A DNA stretch of 64,000 nt from Marichromatium purpuratum 984 (lineage in GTDB: Bacteria; Pseudomonadota; Gammaproteobacteria; Chromatiales; Chromatiaceae): assembly GCF_000224005.2 (NCBI RefSeq), contig NZ_CP007031.1, positions 1,703,001-1,767,000 of the forward strand. Direction: 5' to 3'. Positions 38,833-48,728 of this stretch are shown here, one piece after another. The notes below the pieces were generated by a model, which saw only the letters and a list, made by a program, of their open reading frames with translations, was not told the DNA's origin and searched no databases. Numbering within the stretch: position 1 is the first letter of the stretch; every line of letters starts with the position of its first letter. The position numbers were made by a program, and so were the translations under genes.

Positions 38833-39756
38833 ATGGCAGCGCGCCGTAGACCGGGACGCAAGATCACCGGCATCCTGCTGCTCGACAAGCCCTGTGGGCT
38901 GAGCTCGAACGACGCGCTGCAGCGCGTCAAGCGGTTCTATCAGGCGAAGAAGGCCGGTCACACCGGCAGCCTGGATCCCCTGGCCACCGGGCTGTTGCCC
39001 TGCTGCCTGGGCGACTCGACCAAGTTCTCCACCTATCTGCTCGATGCCGATAAGCGCTATCGGGTGCGGGTGCGCCTAGGGGTGACCACCACCACGGCGG
39101 ATGCCGAGGGCGAGGTGCTCGAGACCCGTCCGGTCGAGGGTGTCGACGAGGCGCGGGTGCGCGAGGTGATCGCCGGTTTCATCGGCACCATCTCGCAGCT
39201 GCCGCCGATGTACTCGGCGGTCAAGCACCAGGGACAGCGTCTCTACAAGCTCGCCCGTCAGGGAGTCGAGGTCGAACGCACCCCGCGCGAGATCGAGATC
39301 TTCGCGCTCGACCTGATCAGCTGTGAGCTACCCGAGATCGAACTCGACGTGCACTGCTCCAAGGGGACCTATGTCCGCACCCTGGCCGAAGACATCGGTC
39401 GTGAGCTTGGTTGTGGTGCCCATGTCAGTGCGTTGCGTCGCACCGGGGTCGGTCCCTATCGCGAGGGCGAGACCGACTTCATCACCCTCGATCAGGTCGA
39501 GGCGATGGCCGGGGCCGAGGAGGGCGCGCTGGCTCAGCTCGACGCCCAGCTGCTCGGGCTCGACACCGCGCTCGGTCACTGGCCGGCGGTGCGACTGTCG
39601 GCTGACGCGGCCTTCTATCTGCGTCAGGGCCAGGCGGTGTTGGTACCGCAGGCGCCGACCGAGGGTCTGGTGCGACTCTATGATCCCTCCGAGCAGTTCC
39701 TCGGCGTCGGCTGCATCCTCGACGACGGCAAGGTCCAGCCGAAGCGATTGATTTGA
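38833..39756 (+). CDS. truB: tRNA pseudouridine(55) synthase TruB
   Basis: TruB makes pseudouridine 55 in the T loop of tRNAs. The 307-residue protein contains [15 protein letters not shown] with the catalytic Asp, then TRRFSL-like region replaced by the family's [20 protein letters not shown], and SVRYPPSY-type [19 protein letters not shown]. The C-terminal PUA-like region ([18 protein letters not shown]) is present. ATG 38833 lies two bases after the rbfA stop. Confidence 0.95.
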   Translation: MAARRRPGRKITGILLLDKPCGLSSNDALQRVKRFYQAKKAGHTGSLDPLATGLLPCCLGDSTKFSTYLLDADKRYRVRVRLGVTTTTADAEGEVLETRPVEGVDEARVREVIAGFIGTISQLPPMYSAVKHQGQRLYKLARQGVEVERTPREIEIFALDLISCELPEIELDVHCSKGTYVRTLAEDIGRELGCGAHVSALRRTGVGPYREGETDFITLDQVEAMAGAEEGALAQLDAQLLGLDTALGHWPAVRLSADAAFYLRQGQAVLVPQAPTEGLVRLYDPSEQFLGVGCILDDGKVQPKRLI

Positions 39757-39919
39757 CGTTTCCAGTCCTTCGCGCCGTTGCGGGGCGGAGGACATCATCG
39801 CGGGCCCGTCCCGCGCATACCACGACAGGTCGGATTCCCTGAGGTCATTGTCGGAGGATCCATCCGGCGGCGCCGGATCTGTGCCTGTTCTATCGTCACC
39901 CTCATCCAGGAGACACCCA

Positions 39920-40189
39920 ATGACCATGACCGCGGAAGACAAGAAGAAGATCGTTGAAGAGTACCGTCGTGGCGAGAGCGACACCGGTTCCCCCGAGGTG
40001 CAGGTCGCGCTGCTCACCGCACGCATCCTGCAGCTCACCGATCACTTCAAGGAACACAAGCATGACCATCACTCGCGCCGCGGCCTGGTGCGCATGGTCA
40101 ACTCCCGGCGTAAACTGCTCGACTATCTCAAGCGCAAGGATCTCGATCGCTACCGCGACCTGATCGCGCGCCTGGGGCTGCGTCGCTGA
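39920..40189 (+). CDS. rpsO: 30S ribosomal protein S15
   Basis: The 89-residue protein matches S15 along its length, including [15 protein letters not shown] and the RNA-binding [13 protein letters not shown] with [13 protein letters not shown] 39920 follows the strong site AGGAGACACCC; ATG 39926 is a weaker alternative. It lies 163 bases after truB, so it probably also has its own promoter. It is followed by a hairpin and then pnp. Confidence 0.96.
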   Translation: MTMTAEDKKKIVEEYRRGESDTGSPEVQVALLTARILQLTDHFKEHKHDHHSRRGLVRMVNSRRKLLDYLKRKDLDRYRDLIARLGLRR

Positions 40190-40209
40190 CGCGTACTCGA
40201 AGGCTCGAG

Positions 40210-40236
40210 GACCGGACCGCGATCGCGGTTCCGGTC
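40210..40236 (+). other. stem-loop between rpsO and pnp
   Basis: A 27-base near-palindrome (GACCGG A CCGCG AT CGCGG TT CCGGTC) with one bulge lies 20 bases after rpsO. It has no T tract. In E. coli the same gap holds the rpsO terminator and an RNase III site that allows Pnp to regulate its own mRNA; a similar role is possible here but is inference. Confidence 0.5.
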
Positions 40237-40376
40237 TGGCCGTCGGCGCTGTGTCTCATATCTCCGGCGTCAGCGTCGACAACCACCCTGCCAACCCGGC
40301 GAGCATCGGCGCCACGCGGTCAGCAGGGGTCCACGGCCCGAAGCTTCGACGGACCATACACCCCGAGGATTTACCT

Positions 40377-42476
40377 GTGATTCCCACCCCTATCGTTAAA
40401 CAGTTCCAATTCGGAAATCAGACCGTCAGGCTCGAGACCGGCGAGATCGCGCGCCAGGCCGATGGCGCAGTCCTGGTGAACATGGAAGACACCGTGGTCC
40501 TGGTGACCGTGGTCGTGGACAAGCGCGCCGGTGTCGAGCGCGACTTCTTCCCGCTCACCGTCGACTACCAGGAGAAGACCTACGCCGCTGGCCGCATCCC
40601 CGGTGGCTTCTTCCGTCGCGAGGGTCGCCCGAGCGAGGCCGAGATCCTCACCGCCCGTCTGATCGACCGCCCGCTGCGGCCGCTGTTTGCCGATGGATTC
40701 AAGCGTGAGGTGCAGATCATCGCGACGGTCAAGTCGCTCAACCCCGCGGTCAATCCCGAGGTGCCGGCGCTGATCGGTGCTTCTGCGGCGGTGGCCCTGG
40801 CCGGTCTGCCCTTCAACGGCCCGATCGGTGCTGCCCGGGTCGGCTACAAGGACGGTGAATACATCCTCAACCCCCCGGTGGTCGGTCTCGGACCGGACTC
40901 CGACCTCGACCTGGTGGTCGCCGGCACCGAGCAGGCGGTGCTGATGGTCGAGTCCGAGGCCCGTGGTCTCTCCGAAGAGGTGATGCTCGGTGCCGTGCTG
41001 TTCGGTCACGAGCAGCTGCAGGTGGTCATCGAAGCGATCCGTGAGCTTGTCGCCGAGGCCGGCAAGCCGCCCTTCGAGTGGAGCGCCCCGGAGCGCGACA
41101 CCGCGCTCGCCGCCGCCGTCGCCGAGGCCTGTGGCGCGCGCATCGCCGAGGCCTATCGCATCCACGACAAGAAGGCGCGTTACACCGCGCTCGACACCAT
41201 CCGTGCCGAGACCCTGGCCACGCTTTGCGAGGGCGAGGACGCGGCCTGGAGCGAGCAGCAGGTGATGGGTGAGATCGAGGGCCTGGAGAAGCGTACCGTG
41301 CGTTCGGCGGTGATCGCCGGCGAGCCGCGTATCGACGGTCGCGACAATGCCACCGTGCGCCCGATCACCATCCGTACCGGCGTGCTGCCGCGCACCCACG
41401 GCTCGGCCCTGTTCACTCGTGGCGAGACCCAGGCGATGGTGGTCACCACCCTGGGCACCGAGCGTGACTCGCAGATCATCGACGCACTCGATGGCGAGCG
41501 GCGCGAGCACTTCATGCTCCACTACAACTTCCCGCCCTTCTGCGTCGGTGAGTCGGGTCGCGTCGGCAGCCCCAAGCGCCGCGAGATCGGTCACGGCCGT
41601 CTGGCCAAGCGCGGCGTGCTGGCGGTGATGCCGAGCATTGAGGAGTTCCCCTACTCGGTGCGCGTGGTCTCCGAGATCACCGAGTCGAACGGTTCGAGTT
41701 CGATGGCCAGCGTTTGCGGCACCAGCCTCGCGCTGATGGATGCCGGCGTGCCGATCAAGTCCCCGGTAGCCGGTGTCGCCATGGGCCTGATCAAGGAAGA
41801 TGATCAGTTCGCGGTACTCACCGACATCATGGGCGACGAGGACCACCTCGGCGACATGGACTTCAAGGTGGCCGGTACCATCGAGGGCGTCAATGCCCTG
41901 CAGATGGACATCAAGATCGAGGGCATCACCAAGGAGATCATGGAGATCGCCCTGGAGCAGGCCAAGGCCGGGCGTCTGCACATCCTCGAGGAGATGAACA
42001 AGGTGCTGTCGACGCCGCGCGAGGAGATGTCCGAGCACGCGCCGCGCATCATCGAGTTCAAGATCCACCCCGAGAAGATCCGCGACGTCATCGGCAAGGG
42101 CGGTTCGGTGATCCGCTCGATCACCGAGGAGACCGGCGCCACCATCGACATCAACGACGAAGGCGTGGTGAAGATCTTCTCGGTGGCCAAGTCCGCCGGT
42201 GAGGAGGCGAAGAAGCGCATCCGTCTGATTACCGCCGATGTCGAGGTCGGCAAGGTCTACGAGGGCAAGGTCGCACGGCTGATGGACTTCGGTGCCTTCG
42301 TCACCATCCTGCCCGGTCGCGACGGTCTGGTGCACATCTCGCAGATCTGCGAGGAGCGGGTGCAGAGCGTCAGCGACAAGCTCTCCGAGGGCGACGTGGT
42401 GCGCGTCAAGGTGCTCGAGGTCGACAAGCAGGGTCGGATCCGTCTGAGCATGAAGGCGGTCGAGCTCGGCGAGTGA
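40377..42476 (+). CDS. pnp: polyribonucleotide nucleotidyltransferase
   Basis: Pnp degrades RNA 3' to 5' with phosphate and is part of the degradosome. The 699-residue product has two RNase PH cores ([34 protein letters not shown] with the active-site [16 protein letters not shown]), a KH domain ([20 protein letters not shown]) and an S1 domain ([21 protein letters not shown]). GTG 40377 was chosen because it follows GAGGA by seven bases and gives the normal N-terminus; the ATG-like frame upstream to 40251 shows no homology. Terminator follows at 42513. Confidence 0.96.
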   Translation: MIPTPIVKQFQFGNQTVRLETGEIARQADGAVLVNMEDTVVLVTVVVDKRAGVERDFFPLTVDYQEKTYAAGRIPGGFFRREGRPSEAEILTARLIDRPLRPLFADGFKREVQIIATVKSLNPAVNPEVPALIGASAAVALAGLPFNGPIGAARVGYKDGEYILNPPVVGLGPDSDLDLVVAGTEQAVLMVESEARGLSEEVMLGAVLFGHEQLQVVIEAIRELVAEAGKPPFEWSAPERDTALAAAVAEACGARIAEAYRIHDKKARYTALDTIRAETLATLCEGEDAAWSEQQVMGEIEGLEKRTVRSAVIAGEPRIDGRDNATVRPITIRTGVLPRTHGSALFTRGETQAMVVTTLGTERDSQIIDALDGERREHFMLHYNFPPFCVGESGRVGSPKRREIGHGRLAKRGVLAVMPSIEEFPYSVRVVSEITESNGSSSMASVCGTSLALMDAGVPIKSPVAGVAMGLIKEDDQFAVLTDIMGDEDHLGDMDFKVAGTIEGVNALQMDIKIEGITKEIMEIALEQAKAGRLHILEEMNKVLSTPREEMSEHAPRIIEFKIHPEKIRDVIGKGGSVIRSITEETGATIDINDEGVVKIFSVAKSAGEEAKKRIRLITADVEVGKVYEGKVARLMDFGAFVTILPGRDGLVHISQICEERVQSVSDKLSEGDVVRVKVLEVDKQGRIRLSMKAVELGE

Positions 42477-42512
42477 TGATCGCGCCCCTCGGGGCCTGAT
42501 CGATCGACCCTG

Positions 42513-42539
42513 AAAAGGGGGCCGCGAGGCCCCCTTTTT
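42513..42539 (+). terminator. intrinsic terminator after pnp
   Basis: A perfect 11-base stem (AAAAGGGGGCC and complement) with loop GCGA is followed by a T run. It is 36 bases after the pnp stop and is a strong Rho-independent terminator for the whole rimP-to-pnp operon. Confidence 0.95.
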
Positions 42540-42579
42540 CGTGTTGTGCAACCCCTGTCGACAGGAGCAAGTGACCAAG

Positions 42580-43329
42580 ATGACAACTAAGACCGAGACC
42601 CAGCGCTTCGGACTGATCGTGATCGGTGACGAAGTGCTCAACGGCGCGCGTCGCGACCGGCACCTGGAGCAGTTCAAGGAGATGATCGGCGAGCGTGGCC
42701 ATGCCCTGGCCTGGCATTGGACGCTGCCCGACGATCCCGAGGTGATCACCGCTCATCTGCGTTTCTCGATGGCACGCGCCGAGCCGGTGTTCGTCTGTGG
42801 CGGTATCGGCGCCACCCCGGACGACCACACCCGTGGTTGCGCCGCCGCCGCCGCTGGGGTCGCGCTGACACGCCACCCAGGCGCGGTGGCCCTGCTGGAG
42901 GAGAAGTTCGGCGACGAGGCCTACCCGCACCGCATCCTGATGGCCGAGCTGCCCGAAGGGTGCGCGCTGATCGACAACCCGGTCAACCGCATCCCCGGCT
43001 TTGCAGTGTGTAACCACTGGTTCTTGCCGGGCTTCCCGAAGATGGCCTGGCCGATGGCCGAGGCGGTGCTCGAGCAGGGCTTCGGCAGCGCCGTGCGTCA
43101 GCGCGAGGTCGCGCTCAAGGTGCGCGGTATTCCCGAGAGCCAGCTGATCCCGGTGATGGAGTGTTTCGGCGAGCGCTTCCCGGCGCTCAAGATGTTCAGT
43201 CTGCCGCACATGGGCGAGGACCCGCACATCCTGCTCGGCTTCCGTGGCCACGACGGCTTGGAGGAAGCGCTCGCGGCCTTGCGCGAGGCCCTGGGAGATG
43301 CCTCGATCGAGGCGGTCGAGCCGCGCTGA
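42580..43329 (+). CDS. CinA/MoaB-like molybdopterin-binding domain protein
   Basis: The 249-residue product has the competence-damage/molybdopterin-binding (MoCF) fold signature: IVIGDEVLNGARRDRH, VFVCGGIGATPDDHTRGC and NPVNRIPGFAV. Full CinA has a further C-terminal amidase domain that is absent here, so it is the stand-alone domain, not CinA. The substrate is unknown. ATG 42580 or GTG 42571 could be the start: AGGAG ends three bases before GTG and twelve before ATG. It lies immediately after the pnp terminator. Confidence 0.8.
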   Translation: MTTKTETQRFGLIVIGDEVLNGARRDRHLEQFKEMIGERGHALAWHWTLPDDPEVITAHLRFSMARAEPVFVCGGIGATPDDHTRGCAAAAAGVALTRHPGAVALLEEKFGDEAYPHRILMAELPEGCALIDNPVNRIPGFAVCNHWFLPGFPKMAWPMAEAVLEQGFGSAVRQREVALKVRGIPESQLIPVMECFGERFPALKMFSLPHMGEDPHILLGFRGHDGLEEALAALREALGDASIEAVEPR

Positions 43330-43481
43330 GACCGATCGTCCCTTTGCCAAGCGGCGACCATTGCTCTAAGATCCGCGCGGTCTTTTCGTGTGCGATCGAT
43401 CATCGTGTGGGAAGGCGGGTGCTGGGTCGTCTTCCTGACTCGAGTATGCGCCGATCCGCGAACACTTAGCGAGGTGTGTAC

Positions 43482-44444
43482 ATGGGCGTGCGAGGATGGA
43501 GAGCGGCGGTCGCCGCTGCGGGACTGGTCTGGGGGCAGGGCGCGCTCGCCTATGATCTACCGGCAGTCAATCTCGGGTTCACCAGCTTTCTCGATGGCGG
43601 TCCGCCATCCGGGCCGGGCTTGTATGTCAGTCAGTATCTGCAGTTCTATCGCAACGGTGCGCTCAAGGACGCCGCCGGTGACGACCTGCGGGTCCCGACT
43701 CCGCGTGGACGGGAGCGCGCCGAACTCGACCTCAACCTCAGTCTCACACAGTTCCTTTACCAGTCGGATCAGCCGCTGCTGTTCGGTGGCAAGTGGGGCG
43801 TAGACCTGATCCTGCCGCTGGTCGATTTCGATCTCGATCCCGGCGACAACTTCGCGCTCTCGACCAATGGGGGTAATCTCGGTGATATCCTGGTCGGTCC
43901 CTTCCTGCAGTGGGATCCGATCATGGGGCCGAACGGGCCGCGCTTCATGCATCGCATCGAGCTGCAGATGCTGCTCCCGACCGGTAACTACGACGCCGAC
44001 GATCCGATCAACGCCGGCAGCAACGTCTTCTCGTTCAATCCCTACTGGGCCGCGACCCTGTTCGTCAATCCGCGCTGGACCGTCTCCTGGCGTCTGCACT
44101 ATCTGTGGAACGCCGAGAACAACGATCCCTTCAAGGGGTTCATCGCCGAGGACACTCAGGCCGGGCAGGCGATTCACATCAACTTCTCCACCGCCTACGA
44201 GGTGCTGCCCAACCGGCTGCGCCTGGGCATCAATGGCTACTATCTCGAACAGATCACCCGCTCCAAGGTCGACGGCGAGTCGGTCGCCGACAGCGAGGAG
44301 CGGGTGTTCGCCATCGGTCCCGGGGCGCTCTACCACCTCAGCCCCCACGATCATCTGTTCTTCAACGCCTACTGGGAGACCGGTGCCGAGAACCGCTCCG
44401 AGGGTGCGCGCATGAATCTGCGCTACGTCCATCACTTCCATTGA
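43482..44444 (+). CDS. SphA-like outer-membrane beta-barrel protein (phenol-degradation MetA family)
   Basis: The 320-residue product has a signal peptide (RAAVAAAGLVWGQGALA) and alternating strands typical of the MetA/SphA family, often annotated as transporters of aromatic or hydrophobic compounds. Characteristic segments include WGVDLILPLVDFDLD and YNLWN-like HYLWNAENNDPFKGF. The C-terminus (RMNLRYVHHFH) is a likely barrel end. ATG 43482 follows GAGG by seven bases. The substrate is unknown. A PilZ gene converges with it 47 bases away. Confidence 0.7.
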   Translation: MGVRGWRAAVAAAGLVWGQGALAYDLPAVNLGFTSFLDGGPPSGPGLYVSQYLQFYRNGALKDAAGDDLRVPTPRGRERAELDLNLSLTQFLYQSDQPLLFGGKWGVDLILPLVDFDLDPGDNFALSTNGGNLGDILVGPFLQWDPIMGPNGPRFMHRIELQMLLPTGNYDADDPINAGSNVFSFNPYWAATLFVNPRWTVSWRLHYLWNAENNDPFKGFIAEDTQAGQAIHINFSTAYEVLPNRLRLGINGYYLEQITRSKVDGESVADSEERVFAIGPGALYHLSPHDHLFFNAYWETGAENRSEGARMNLRYVHHFH

Positions 44445-44491
44445 TCATCATCGTCGGCGGTAGCGATGCCGGTCATCGGTGTCGCCGTCGC

Positions 44492-44899
44492 TCAACCGGG
44501 AAAGTCGGCGGCATAGCGCTGGATCCATTCCACCGCCGCTTGTTCGCTACTGAGTTCGCGTCCCTGGGTTGCGCATACCCGGCGGCGGTAGTGTTCGATC
44601 CGACAGACCTGTTCGACCATCCTGAGTCGATAGCCGGTCTCGTCGGTGGCGAAGTGGACCCCCACCTCGAACAGACCGCGACGCGGTCTGCACCAGGCCA
44701 CCACGCCCTCGGCGCGGAAAGGTGGTTGGGCGACCGGGATCTCGACCTGGATGGATTCGCCGATCGGTAGCCGTCTGCAGGAGAGAAAACACAGACCACC
44801 CTGGCCGATGTTGCACAGCCGATTGCGCCGGCGGCGGTTGCGGTTGGGCAGTCGGTAGTGGATGGGGATGTCCGAGGGGTGGCGGAGGAAGCGGCGCAT
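44492..44899 (-). CDS. PilZ-domain c-di-GMP receptor candidate
   Basis: The 135-residue protein consists of one PilZ domain plus a C-terminal helix. The N-terminal RxxxR motif is present (RRFLRH), as is the second motif, but as NIGQGG: the expected (D/N)xSxxG has Gly in place of Ser. The rest (AEGVVAWCRP; FEVGVHFATDE) is typical. Binding of c-di-GMP is likely but weakened by the Ser change. It has its own minus-strand promoter region and no clear operon partner; the CbiX-like gene starts further upstream. Confidence 0.85.
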   Translation of the reverse strand: MRRFLRHPSDIPIHYRLPNRNRRRRNRLCNIGQGGLCFLSCRRLPIGESIQVEIPVAQPPFRAEGVVAWCRPRRGLFEVGVHFATDETGYRLRMVEQVCRIEHYRRRVCATQGRELSSEQAAVEWIQRYAADFPG

Positions 44900-45006
44900 C
44901 TTGGCTCTGCGGCTATATGTCGGAACGGGCCTTTATCGCCAAGGATGGGGGAGGGCGTGGGCCGGCTCAAGCGTTGCGCGGGTTGCGTTGTGATCCGTCG
45001 CCCGTT

Positions 45007-45843
45007 TCAGAGTCGGCGGTGTGTGGCGCGTTGCCGTAATCGCGCGGCGAGGATCTCGGGGAGCAGTGGATGTTCGCCGACCAGCGCGGAGACATGGACG
45101 CGTAGCCCTGCGTGAGCCTGTTCGGCCTGGGCGCAGATCTCGGCGATATCGCCACCTGGGCCGGCGTGACGACCGGGCGCGAGAAAGAGCATCGAGAGAA
45201 AGACCGGGGTGTCGGGCTCGCTGCTTGCGAGCCGTTCGAGCTGCTGTTCGAGCAGTGCCCCGTTGAAGTCGTAGGCCGCTCCGGGGCGTCGTTCCATCAC
45301 CGCCTGATCAAGCTCGACCACCTGACCAAGTCGTTCGGCGAGGCGCGCGGCCAACCAGGCGCGTACCGCGCTGACGCCGGGATTGGGGGAGCCGTGATCG
45401 ACCAGGATCACCCGTCGTGGCCGATCGCCGGCGATCTCGGCAAGACAGGCGAGTTGCTCGGCGAGGATCCGGGTGAGCAGGGGTTCGCCCGTCGGCAGCG
45501 GGCAGAGTTCGGGGGCGAGTCGCAGGGCGAAGTCACCGTAGCGTGTGCGCAGTCGCGCGACAAGTGCGGGGACGGCCTCGGTGAGCGCGGCGCTGGGGCC
45601 GAAGAACAGCGGCAGGATCAGGAAGTCGCGCGCGCCGGCGCTGAGGCGTGCCTCGAGCAGGGGTTCGAGCAAGGTCGCGGGTCGGCCATCGAGTTGATCG
45701 GCGGGGATGGCATCGGCATGGGCGAGCGAGACTGGTTCGATTGGCAGGCCGCACCGGGCACCGAGCGTTTCGGCCAGGCGGCGCAGGGAGTCGACCGCGG
45801 CTGCGCGGCGCGAGCCATTGTCGAGCAGCAGGACCGACTCCAT
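45007..45843 (-). CDS. two-domain CbiX-like chelatase family protein
   Basis: The 278-residue protein is made of two CbiX/sirohydrochlorin-chelatase-type domains, a family that inserts cobalt or iron into tetrapyrroles. The second domain retains the metal-binding histidines (VDHGSPNPG and APGRHAGPGGD). The first has lost both: it reads LLLDNGSRR (Asn for His) and LFFGPSAAL (Ser for the second His). The protein may therefore work with one active site. The 16 bases to the YbaN-like gene, on the same strand, suggest a shared transcript, with the YbaN gene first. Confidence 0.8.
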   Translation of the reverse strand: MESVLLLDNGSRRAAAVDSLRRLAETLGARCGLPIEPVSLAHADAIPADQLDGRPATLLEPLLEARLSAGARDFLILPLFFGPSAALTEAVPALVARLRTRYGDFALRLAPELCPLPTGEPLLTRILAEQLACLAEIAGDRPRRVILVDHGSPNPGVSAVRAWLAARLAERLGQVVELDQAVMERRPGAAYDFNGALLEQQLERLASSEPDTPVFLSMLFLAPGRHAGPGGDIAEICAQAEQAHAGLRVHVSALVGEHPLLPEILAARLRQRATHRRL

Positions 45844-45859
45844 AGAGAGACGAGCGGGC

Positions 45860-46375
45860 TCAGCGCGAGGGGCTGCGGGTCTCGGCGACCGGTTCGGCCG
45901 AAGAGACCAGCTCGTCGAGACCGACCCGAACCTGCGCCTGCTGCTGACGGGTTCGGCGGCGATGGCGATTGTCTGGACGAGTGGCGATCCAGGTGGCGAC
46001 CAGGGTGAGGATGGTGGCCACGGTGATCGCCGGCCACGGCCCGGGGCCGATCAGCGAGAACCAGATCAGATAGCTGCCGGCCATGCTGAGAATGGCGGCC
46101 TTCTTGCCGGTGGGGCAGATCTCGCCGTGTTCGAGGAAGTCGCGGATCGACTCGCCGAAACGCGGGTGATCGATCAGGAAGCGTACCCGCTCGGGACGAC
46201 TACGCAGCCACAGCCAGGCGGCGCAGATCCAGAACACCGTGGTCGGCATCAACGGCACCAGCATGCCGACGAAGCCGAGGCCGAAACAGCACCAGGCCAG
46301 GAGGTTGAAGATCTGACGGCGATGCGATTCGAGGATCGCCTTCAGCTTGGCGGGGATGCGAGCGCTGACCTGCAT
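45860..46375 (-). CDS. YbaN/DUF454 family inner-membrane protein
   Basis: The 171-residue protein has three or four hydrophobic helices and the DUF454 pattern (FGLGFVGMLVPLMPTTVF, then CAAWLWLRSRPERVRFL). E. coli YbaN belongs here; the function is unknown. The C-terminal 50 residues are a polar extension beyond the family core. ATG 46375 starts the transcript that probably includes the CbiX-like gene. Confidence 0.85.
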   Translation of the reverse strand: MQVSARIPAKLKAILESHRRQIFNLLAWCCFGLGFVGMLVPLMPTTVFWICAAWLWLRSRPERVRFLIDHPRFGESIRDFLEHGEICPTGKKAAILSMAGSYLIWFSLIGPGPWPAITVATILTLVATWIATRPDNRHRRRTRQQQAQVRVGLDELVSSAEPVAETRSPSR

Positions 46376-46530
46376 TGGGAAACCCTGTCTGAACGAACGG
46401 TCGATGGCATGGGGACAGCGCAGGTCGAGGGGCCTGGGCGATCCGTGACTCGAGGGACATAACTATAGTCGTTTACCACGACCCTGTCCCGATGATGGGG
46501 TCGCTGACACCAGCAACCACGAGGGCGTCG

Positions 46531-46938
46531 ATGTCCGCATTGCAGGATCCACGGGTACTCTTCGCCGCCGAGCGTACGCTGCTGGCCTGGACCCGGACCA
46601 GTCTGTCGCTACAGGCCTTCGGATTCGCCATCGATCGTCTCGGGATGGCGTTCGATCAGTTCGCGCCACTTGCCCGGCCACCGCTGGCGCGTCCCCTCGC
46701 TCTGTTGCTCGGGGAGTGTTTCATCCTGCTCGGGGTCGGCTGTGCGCTGTACTCGGTGCGTCAGCATCGGCGGGTGTTGCGCACCCTGACGCCGGAGGAG
46801 ATCCCGCAGGGATATCTGCTCAATGGCGGGGTCCTGCTCAACCTGTTGCTGGTGCCGCTCGGCGGACTGGTCGGCGGTTACCTGCTGCACGAATACGCCT
46901 GGGGCGGGTTGGCCCCGCCCCAGCCTGGCGGCGGTTGA
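46531..46938 (+). CDS. DUF202 (YidH-like) small membrane protein
   Basis: The 135-residue product has the DUF202 sequence signature AAERTLLAWTRTSLSLQAFGFAI and three hydrophobic helices. The family is widespread with no known function. ATG 46531 has GAGGG ten bases upstream. Its stop is directly adjacent to the stop of the converging gene at 46939, leaving no gap. Confidence 0.85.
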   Translation: MSALQDPRVLFAAERTLLAWTRTSLSLQAFGFAIDRLGMAFDQFAPLARPPLARPLALLLGECFILLGVGCALYSVRQHRRVLRTLTPEEIPQGYLLNGGVLLNLLLVPLGGLVGGYLLHEYAWGGLAPPQPGGG

Positions 46939-47364
46939 TCAACGCGTGCCGACCTGGACCCCGTGATCGGCCAACCACTGGGTGTCGAGCTGCCAGTCGA
47001 CACGCTCGACCTGGGGCTGGGCGAGAATCAGTCCCTGGGCGCGTTTCTGATGGTTGATCAATTCCTGTTGGGCAGCAATCATCTTGGGATCATCCTGCGC
47101 CTTGTTGGCGAGGTTGGGATGGATGATCTCCAGGAAGCGAATCGCCGGGATGTCGAACGAGCGCGGCGTGGAGACGGTGGCGACACCATCGCTGAAGGCG
47201 CGGACACGGAACTGGTAGGGGTAGGAGGAGAGCATCGAGTCCTCAACCAGGATCTCGTCGAGTTCCCAGACCGCCGGCTGCCAGGCCGACTTGAGCCACA
47301 GTCCCATCAGGCCGATGGCGATGAGGCCGAGCACGATGCTGTAGATCCGTGTAAAACGATCCAT
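46939..47364 (-). CDS. hypothetical protein with N-terminal membrane helix
   Basis: The 141-residue product has one N-terminal membrane helix (RIYSIVLGLIAIGLMGLWL, about residues 6-25) followed by a soluble region exposed to the periplasm, rich in Gln and Ile. I do not recognise it. ATG 47364 gives this signal-anchor; a longer frame up to 47457 has no convincing start. It has its own promoter region, shared with the divergent cyclase gene at 47507. Confidence 0.6.
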   Translation of the reverse strand: MDRFTRIYSIVLGLIAIGLMGLWLKSAWQPAVWELDEILVEDSMLSSYPYQFRVRAFSDGVATVSTPRSFDIPAIRFLEIIHPNLANKAQDDPKMIAAQQELINHQKRAQGLILAQPQVERVDWQLDTQWLADHGVQVGTR

Positions 47365-47506
47365 GAATGCTTGTCTCCGGTTCGGATGGGGGAGGGGCGA
47401 TGCTGAGACACTGCCTGAATTCTGAGGATAAATCAGCTTCGCCGATCGAGGGATCAAACCCCATGAAGATTGTCAATTTCTGACGTGGCGGAGTTCGTCC
47501 GGTCTC

Positions 47507-48589
47507 ATGCAACATCAAGATAAACAACTGCTGTTCGCGCGAATTCTCGCCGCGATCGAGGGCGTCGGCACCCCGCCCTCGGTGGCCGTCGAAATCGACG
47601 CGCTGCGAGCACGGTTGAGCGATCAGCTCGATGACTTCCTGCTCGAGTCCCAGCCGATCGTCGCCACCGAAGCGACCGTGGTGATCGCCGATATCCGTGG
47701 CTTCACCGCACTGGTCGAGTCACAGCCGGTCGAGGTGATGGTGCGGTTGCTCAACCGCTTCTTCACCCGCATGGTCGAGCTGGTCACCCGTTATGGCGGG
47801 GTGGTCGACAAGTTCATGGGGGACTCGGTGATGGCCGTCTTCGGTGTCCCCGAGCGACGTGACGACGATCTGCTGCGCGCGCTCGCCTGCGCCGTGGAGA
47901 TGCAGCGGGCGATGGTCGCGCTCAATCGTGATCATCGCGCCTGGAACGAGCCGAGCCTCTATGCCGGGGTTGCGGTCAGCTGTGGTCGGTTGATGGCCGG
48001 GAGCTTCGGTTCGCCACTCCACAACGAATATACCGTCATCGGTGATCCGGTGAATCTGGCCGCGCGGATCGAGAACTACAGTCTGCGCGGCCAAGTGCTG
48101 CTCAGCGAATCGGCCCAGGCCGGTGCCAGTGATCATATCGAGATCGGTACGATCAATCAGGTCACCGTCAAGGGCAAGGCGAGACCGGTCACGCTCTACG
48201 AACTCAGGGCGGTCGACTGGCCGCAGCGCCTTGAGGTCCCCGAGGTCGAGCCACGCAAGGCGCCACGGATCTCGGTCGACTTCCCGGTGGAGTTCCGTCA
48301 GGTGGTGGCCAAGCGCATCCTCTCCGAGTCCTTCGTCGGCAAGGTGCACGACCTCAGCTATTATGGAATGAGTGCCGATCTGCCGGTGGTGTTACCGCCC
48401 TGCACCGAGATCCTGCTCTCGCTCGCCCCCGAGATCGGCTCCGGTAAGGCGATGGAGGTCTATGCGCGGGTGCTGCGCTCCAAGCGTGACAAGAGCAGTT
48501 ATCGTACCAGTCTGGAGTTCACCGCCATCGACACCCCCAGCCACCGTCGGGTCAAGCGTTATGTCGATCACATGCTCTGGGGGCACTGA
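47507..48589 (+). CDS. class III adenylate cyclase with C-terminal PilZ domain
   Basis: The 360-residue product is a soluble, membrane-free fusion. Residues about 50-240 form a class III cyclase domain: the metal aspartates (VIADIRGFT; KFMGDSVMAVFG), an adenine-binding Lys in DKFMGD and the transition-state Asn and Arg in GDPVNLAARIE point to adenylate cyclase. Residues about 250-360 form a PilZ domain with RKAPR (RxxxR) and DLSYYG (DxSxxG), both intact. c-di-GMP binding could thus tune cAMP output. It stands alone with its own promoter region; two small genes follow before the hybrid kinase. Confidence 0.88.
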   Translation: MQHQDKQLLFARILAAIEGVGTPPSVAVEIDALRARLSDQLDDFLLESQPIVATEATVVIADIRGFTALVESQPVEVMVRLLNRFFTRMVELVTRYGGVVDKFMGDSVMAVFGVPERRDDDLLRALACAVEMQRAMVALNRDHRAWNEPSLYAGVAVSCGRLMAGSFGSPLHNEYTVIGDPVNLAARIENYSLRGQVLLSESAQAGASDHIEIGTINQVTVKGKARPVTLYELRAVDWPQRLEVPEVEPRKAPRISVDFPVEFRQVVAKRILSESFVGKVHDLSYYGMSADLPVVLPPCTEILLSLAPEIGSGKAMEVYARVLRSKRDKSSYRTSLEFTAIDTPSHRRVKRYVDHMLWGH

Positions 48590-48728
48590 AAGGGGCAGGT
48601 CGTTGATTTTCAGCCTGTATCGGCAATAATGCCGACACCAGTCCGACCTGGCGGGCAAGGATTGCGATATTGGGGTGCGTCCGCGTCCTGATGTCCCGCC
48701 GCAGTGGACGCCCGAACCGACAGCGCTC

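Noticed and set aside
40371-42749. A 792-codon open frame antisense to pnp
   Set aside because: Shadow of pnp, with no sequence resembling a family.
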